Source: Terrihalobacillus insolitus
Lineage (GTDB): Bacteria; Bacillota; Bacilli; Bacillales; Amphibacillaceae
NCBI RefSeq assembly: GCF_028416575.1
Contig: NZ_JAMQKB010000007.1
Coordinates: 62,001 to 126,000, forward strand
Direction of reading: 5' to 3'
DNA: 64,000 bases
A model generated the notes under the pieces. It did not search any database. It was given only the letters and a program-made list of their open reading frames with translations, and was not told the DNA's origin. Both the position numbers and the translations under genes were made by a program. Below are positions 62,656 through 64,000 of the stretch, piece by piece. Position 1 is the first letter of the stretch; each line of letters starts with the position of its first letter.

Positions 62656-62768
62656 ACCACTTTTTTCACTGCGGTTATCAGAAACAACGCCGCCTCGACC
62701 TGCTTGCGACGCACAGGACGTGGCGACATTAGTAGACCTTCGAATTTACCGACTTTTTGAACACGCAT
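62656..62768. repeat. Dispersed repeat, diverged copy
   Basis: It contains CGCCGCCTCGACCTGCTTGC and ends CCGACTTTTTGAACACGCAT, both as in the full copies. The left part is diverged. Confidence 0.75.
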
Positions 62769-62808
62769 AACTAGAATTCAATGAAAGGAATTCAGGAAGG
62801 AACCACTT

Positions 62809-63255
62809 ATGGTTTTTTTGCTTATATCTGTAATTTTTTCTAATGTTGTTGCTTATATTGTTCCAAAACACATGACTAGGATAGAAGTCTATTCAACTGC
62901 GCTATTTTCCCTTTCCTTAGGATTAACTGTTGATATGGTATTGGATGTTTATCTTAATGTCTACGGTTATTTGGAAGAAGGGTTCCAATTTACAGGACTA
63001 GTAACGAATGTAGGATTATTCCCCGCAATGGGCATCCTTTTTCTTAATTTTTACCCAGCACAAAAGGGCTTATTTAAAAAGACTTTTTATTTTATTATGT
63101 GGACTGCCTTCAGTTTACTTTATGAATGGGCAGCACTTATAAGTGGATTCTTTTACCATAGTGGGTGGAACCTATGGTATTCGGCATTCACTTATCCCTT
63201 GCTTTTATGGTTACTTCTTCTTCATCGGTGTTTTATTCGAAAAAAACCGGTTTAA
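62809..63255 (+). CDS. CBO0543-like membrane protein
   Basis: This 148-residue protein has four to five membrane segments. The pattern TALFSLSLGLTVDMVLDVYL and NVGLFPAMGILFLNFYP resembles the CBO0543 family of endospore formers, to my recollection. The ATG follows AAGGAA. The stop codon overlaps the yggT stop on the other strand by 3 nt. Function unknown. Confidence 0.65.
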   Translation: MVFLLISVIFSNVVAYIVPKHMTRIEVYSTALFSLSLGLTVDMVLDVYLNVYGYLEEGFQFTGLVTNVGLFPAMGILFLNFYPAQKGLFKKTFYFIMWTAFSLLYEWAALISGFFYHSGWNLWYSAFTYPLLLWLLLLHRCFIRKKPV

Positions 63256-63554
63256 CTTCTCGTCTTTCCATCAAACATCATAATAAGTTCTGTCAGAAAG
63301 TAGCCAATTAGTGTATAAACAATTAACGCAAATAAGGAGGAAAATTCAATGATGAACCCTCCGTCTAAAGATCTGGTTGGGAAAATTCCTTCAAATGGAT
63401 AAAGTAAAGGTGCACTAGTCTGATAGGTCCAGCTAACAAAGGGTGCAACCTCATTTGCCCCAAATAATTTTAAAACAATACGTAACCCTAAGATAAACTG
63501 AGCTATACCGATGACAAGATTAATTAAATAAACAATGACTGGTCTTCCTTTCAT
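63252..63554 (-). CDS. yggT: YggT-family membrane protein
   Basis: The 100-residue protein has the YggT pattern of two hydrophobic segments (IGIAQFILGLRIVLKLFGAN, SSLFALIVYTLIGYFLTELI) around a loop with SAPLLYPFEGIFP. YggT relatives are linked to cell shape, division or osmotic tolerance. The start follows GAAGGGAAC, a modest ribosome site. It is convergent with the CBO0543-like gene. Confidence 0.8.
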   Translation of the reverse strand: MKGRPVIVYLINLVIGIAQFILGLRIVLKLFGANEVAPFVSWTYQTSAPLLYPFEGIFPTRSLDGGFIIEFSSLFALIVYTLIGYFLTELIMMFDGKTRS

Positions 63555-63573
63555 CTGTTCCCTTCTCCTTTCT

Positions 63574-63659
63574 TAAAGAGGATGTTCAGATACTCCCGAT
63601 GGATAAATTTTCGTAAACCTTATTTTGAGTTTGGTGACTTTTTGAATATCCATCCTCTT
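63574..63659. repeat. Dispersed repeat, short copy
   Basis: AAGAGGATGTTCAGATACTC at the left and GGTGACTTTTTGAATATCCATCCTCTT at the right (given as its ends GGTGACTTTTTGAATA and CATCCTCTT) form the inverted termini. The internal sequence is new. Confidence 0.65.
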
Positions 63660-63692
63660 ATATTCCCGTAATTAAATTTTGTAAAACCTTCT

Positions 63693-63765
63693 TAGTGCGT
63701 TTCAAAAGTCGCCGAATTAGAAGGTCGACTAAGGTCGCCACGTCCTGTCGATGCAAAAATGCCAT
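63693..63765. repeat. Dispersed repeat fragment before cspA
   Basis: TAGTGCGTTTCAAAAGTCGCC and AGAAGGTCGACTAAGGTCGCCACG (cited by their parts GTGCGTTTCAAAAGTCGCC and GTCGCCACGTCCTG) match one end of the family and the GGACGTGGCGAC block of the copy at 62656. Confidence 0.6.
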
Positions 63766-63874
63766 ACATGGAAACAGTTTATAAAAAATGTTTTATTTTT
63801 AATTAATTGGTTATAATAAAACTGCAAGTTACATTGCAATTTTATGTATAGGAACATGCTAGGAGGCAACAAAA

Positions 63875-64000
63875 ATGGAAAATGGAAAAGTAAAATGGTT
63901 TAATGCTGACAAAGGCTTTGGCTTTATCGAGCGAGAAGACGGAGATGACGTTTTTGTTCATTTCTCTGCTATTCAAGGTGAGGGTTTCAAGACTTTGGAT
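63875..64000 (+). CDS. cspA: Cold-shock protein, CspA family (cut by window edge)
   Basis: 42 residues are visible: [20 protein letters not shown], then [17 protein letters not shown]. The RNA-binding motifs KGFGFI (RNP1) and DVFVHF (RNP2) are present. The full family length is about 66. The ATG follows AGGAGG. TATAAT at 63812-63817 implies a short leader of about 55 nt, less than that of typical cold-induced csp genes. The exact paralogue (cspB, C or D) cannot be assigned. Confidence 0.95.
   Translation, partial: MENGKVKWFNADKGFGFIEREDGDDVFVHFSAIQGEGFKTLD

Overview
The window is chromosomal DNA from an endospore-forming, AT-rich member of the Bacillaceae. SpoVR, PrkA, YhbH, a GerA-type germination operon, CotW/CotX-like coat proteins and a SinI/SinR/TasA biofilm module all point there. 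The overall feel (glycine betaine uptake, abundant intergenic repeats) suggests the Oceanobacillus/Virgibacillus side of the family, but the genus cannot be fixed from sequence alone. Gene content and order (queG, yhbB-like, trmL, prkA, yhbH, yhcN-like, yhcX-like, yhdB-like, spoVR) recall the yhb-yhc-yhd region of Bacillus subtilis, interrupted by lineage-specific blocks.

Layout. 1-5 kb: biotin transporter bioY under a BirA operator, a c-di-GMP-I riboswitch before a secreted acidic DUF5667 protein, an EamA transporter, D-amino-acid transaminase, and a tRNA-Gly with a duplicated leader. 5-10 kb: an ABC-class ATPase, queG, ogt, a YhbB-like amidase-domain protein and trmL. 10.5-15.4 kb: a complete biofilm circuit. 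A second c-di-GMP-I riboswitch leads directly into sinI, then sinR, and facing them is a tapA-sipW-tasA-LPXTG protein-sortase operon whose upstream region carries SinR-type operators. 15.5-26 kb: a 32-residue peptide, prkA, odhA-odhB, an MFS transporter, yhbH and two spore coat genes. 26.5-34 kb: a type I toxin-antitoxin locus, a MATE pump, a MurG paralogue, and an MMPL exporter with its MarR regulator. 34-40 kb: a glycine betaine type ABC transporter, a desaturase and an aldo/keto reductase. 40-41 kb: a cluster of very small peptide ORFs. 41-47.7 kb: an anchored serine protease, sigI-rsgI, a GNAT-nitrilase fusion, an SDR, and YhdB- and YhcN-like proteins. 47.8-51.6 kb: a 52-bp tandem repeat array and a yrrT-luxS-mccA-mccB methionine-to-cysteine operon. 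51.7-59.5 kb: a dipeptidase, a four-gene germination operon, a membrane protein and spoVR. 59.6-64 kb: a second type I toxin-antitoxin locus, a Fic protein, membrane proteins, yggT and the start of a cold-shock gene.

How it fits together. The most striking point is a readable circuit. c-di-GMP would be sensed by the riboswitch in front of sinI. SinI antagonises SinR. SinR sites lie upstream of an extended tasA operon that adds a sortase and its own LPXTG substrate. The same aptamer class also precedes the DUF5667 gene 10 kb away, so both may belong to one c-di-GMP surface-life response. A second theme is sporulation. prkA and spoVR, 42 kb apart, share a near-identical sigma-E-like promoter (TCATCAT, 14 bp, CATAYAGT), and a sigma-G-like promoter precedes the yhcN-like gene. 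Third, a palindromic dispersed repeat with GTTCAAAAAGTC-like ends occurs about nine times between genes.
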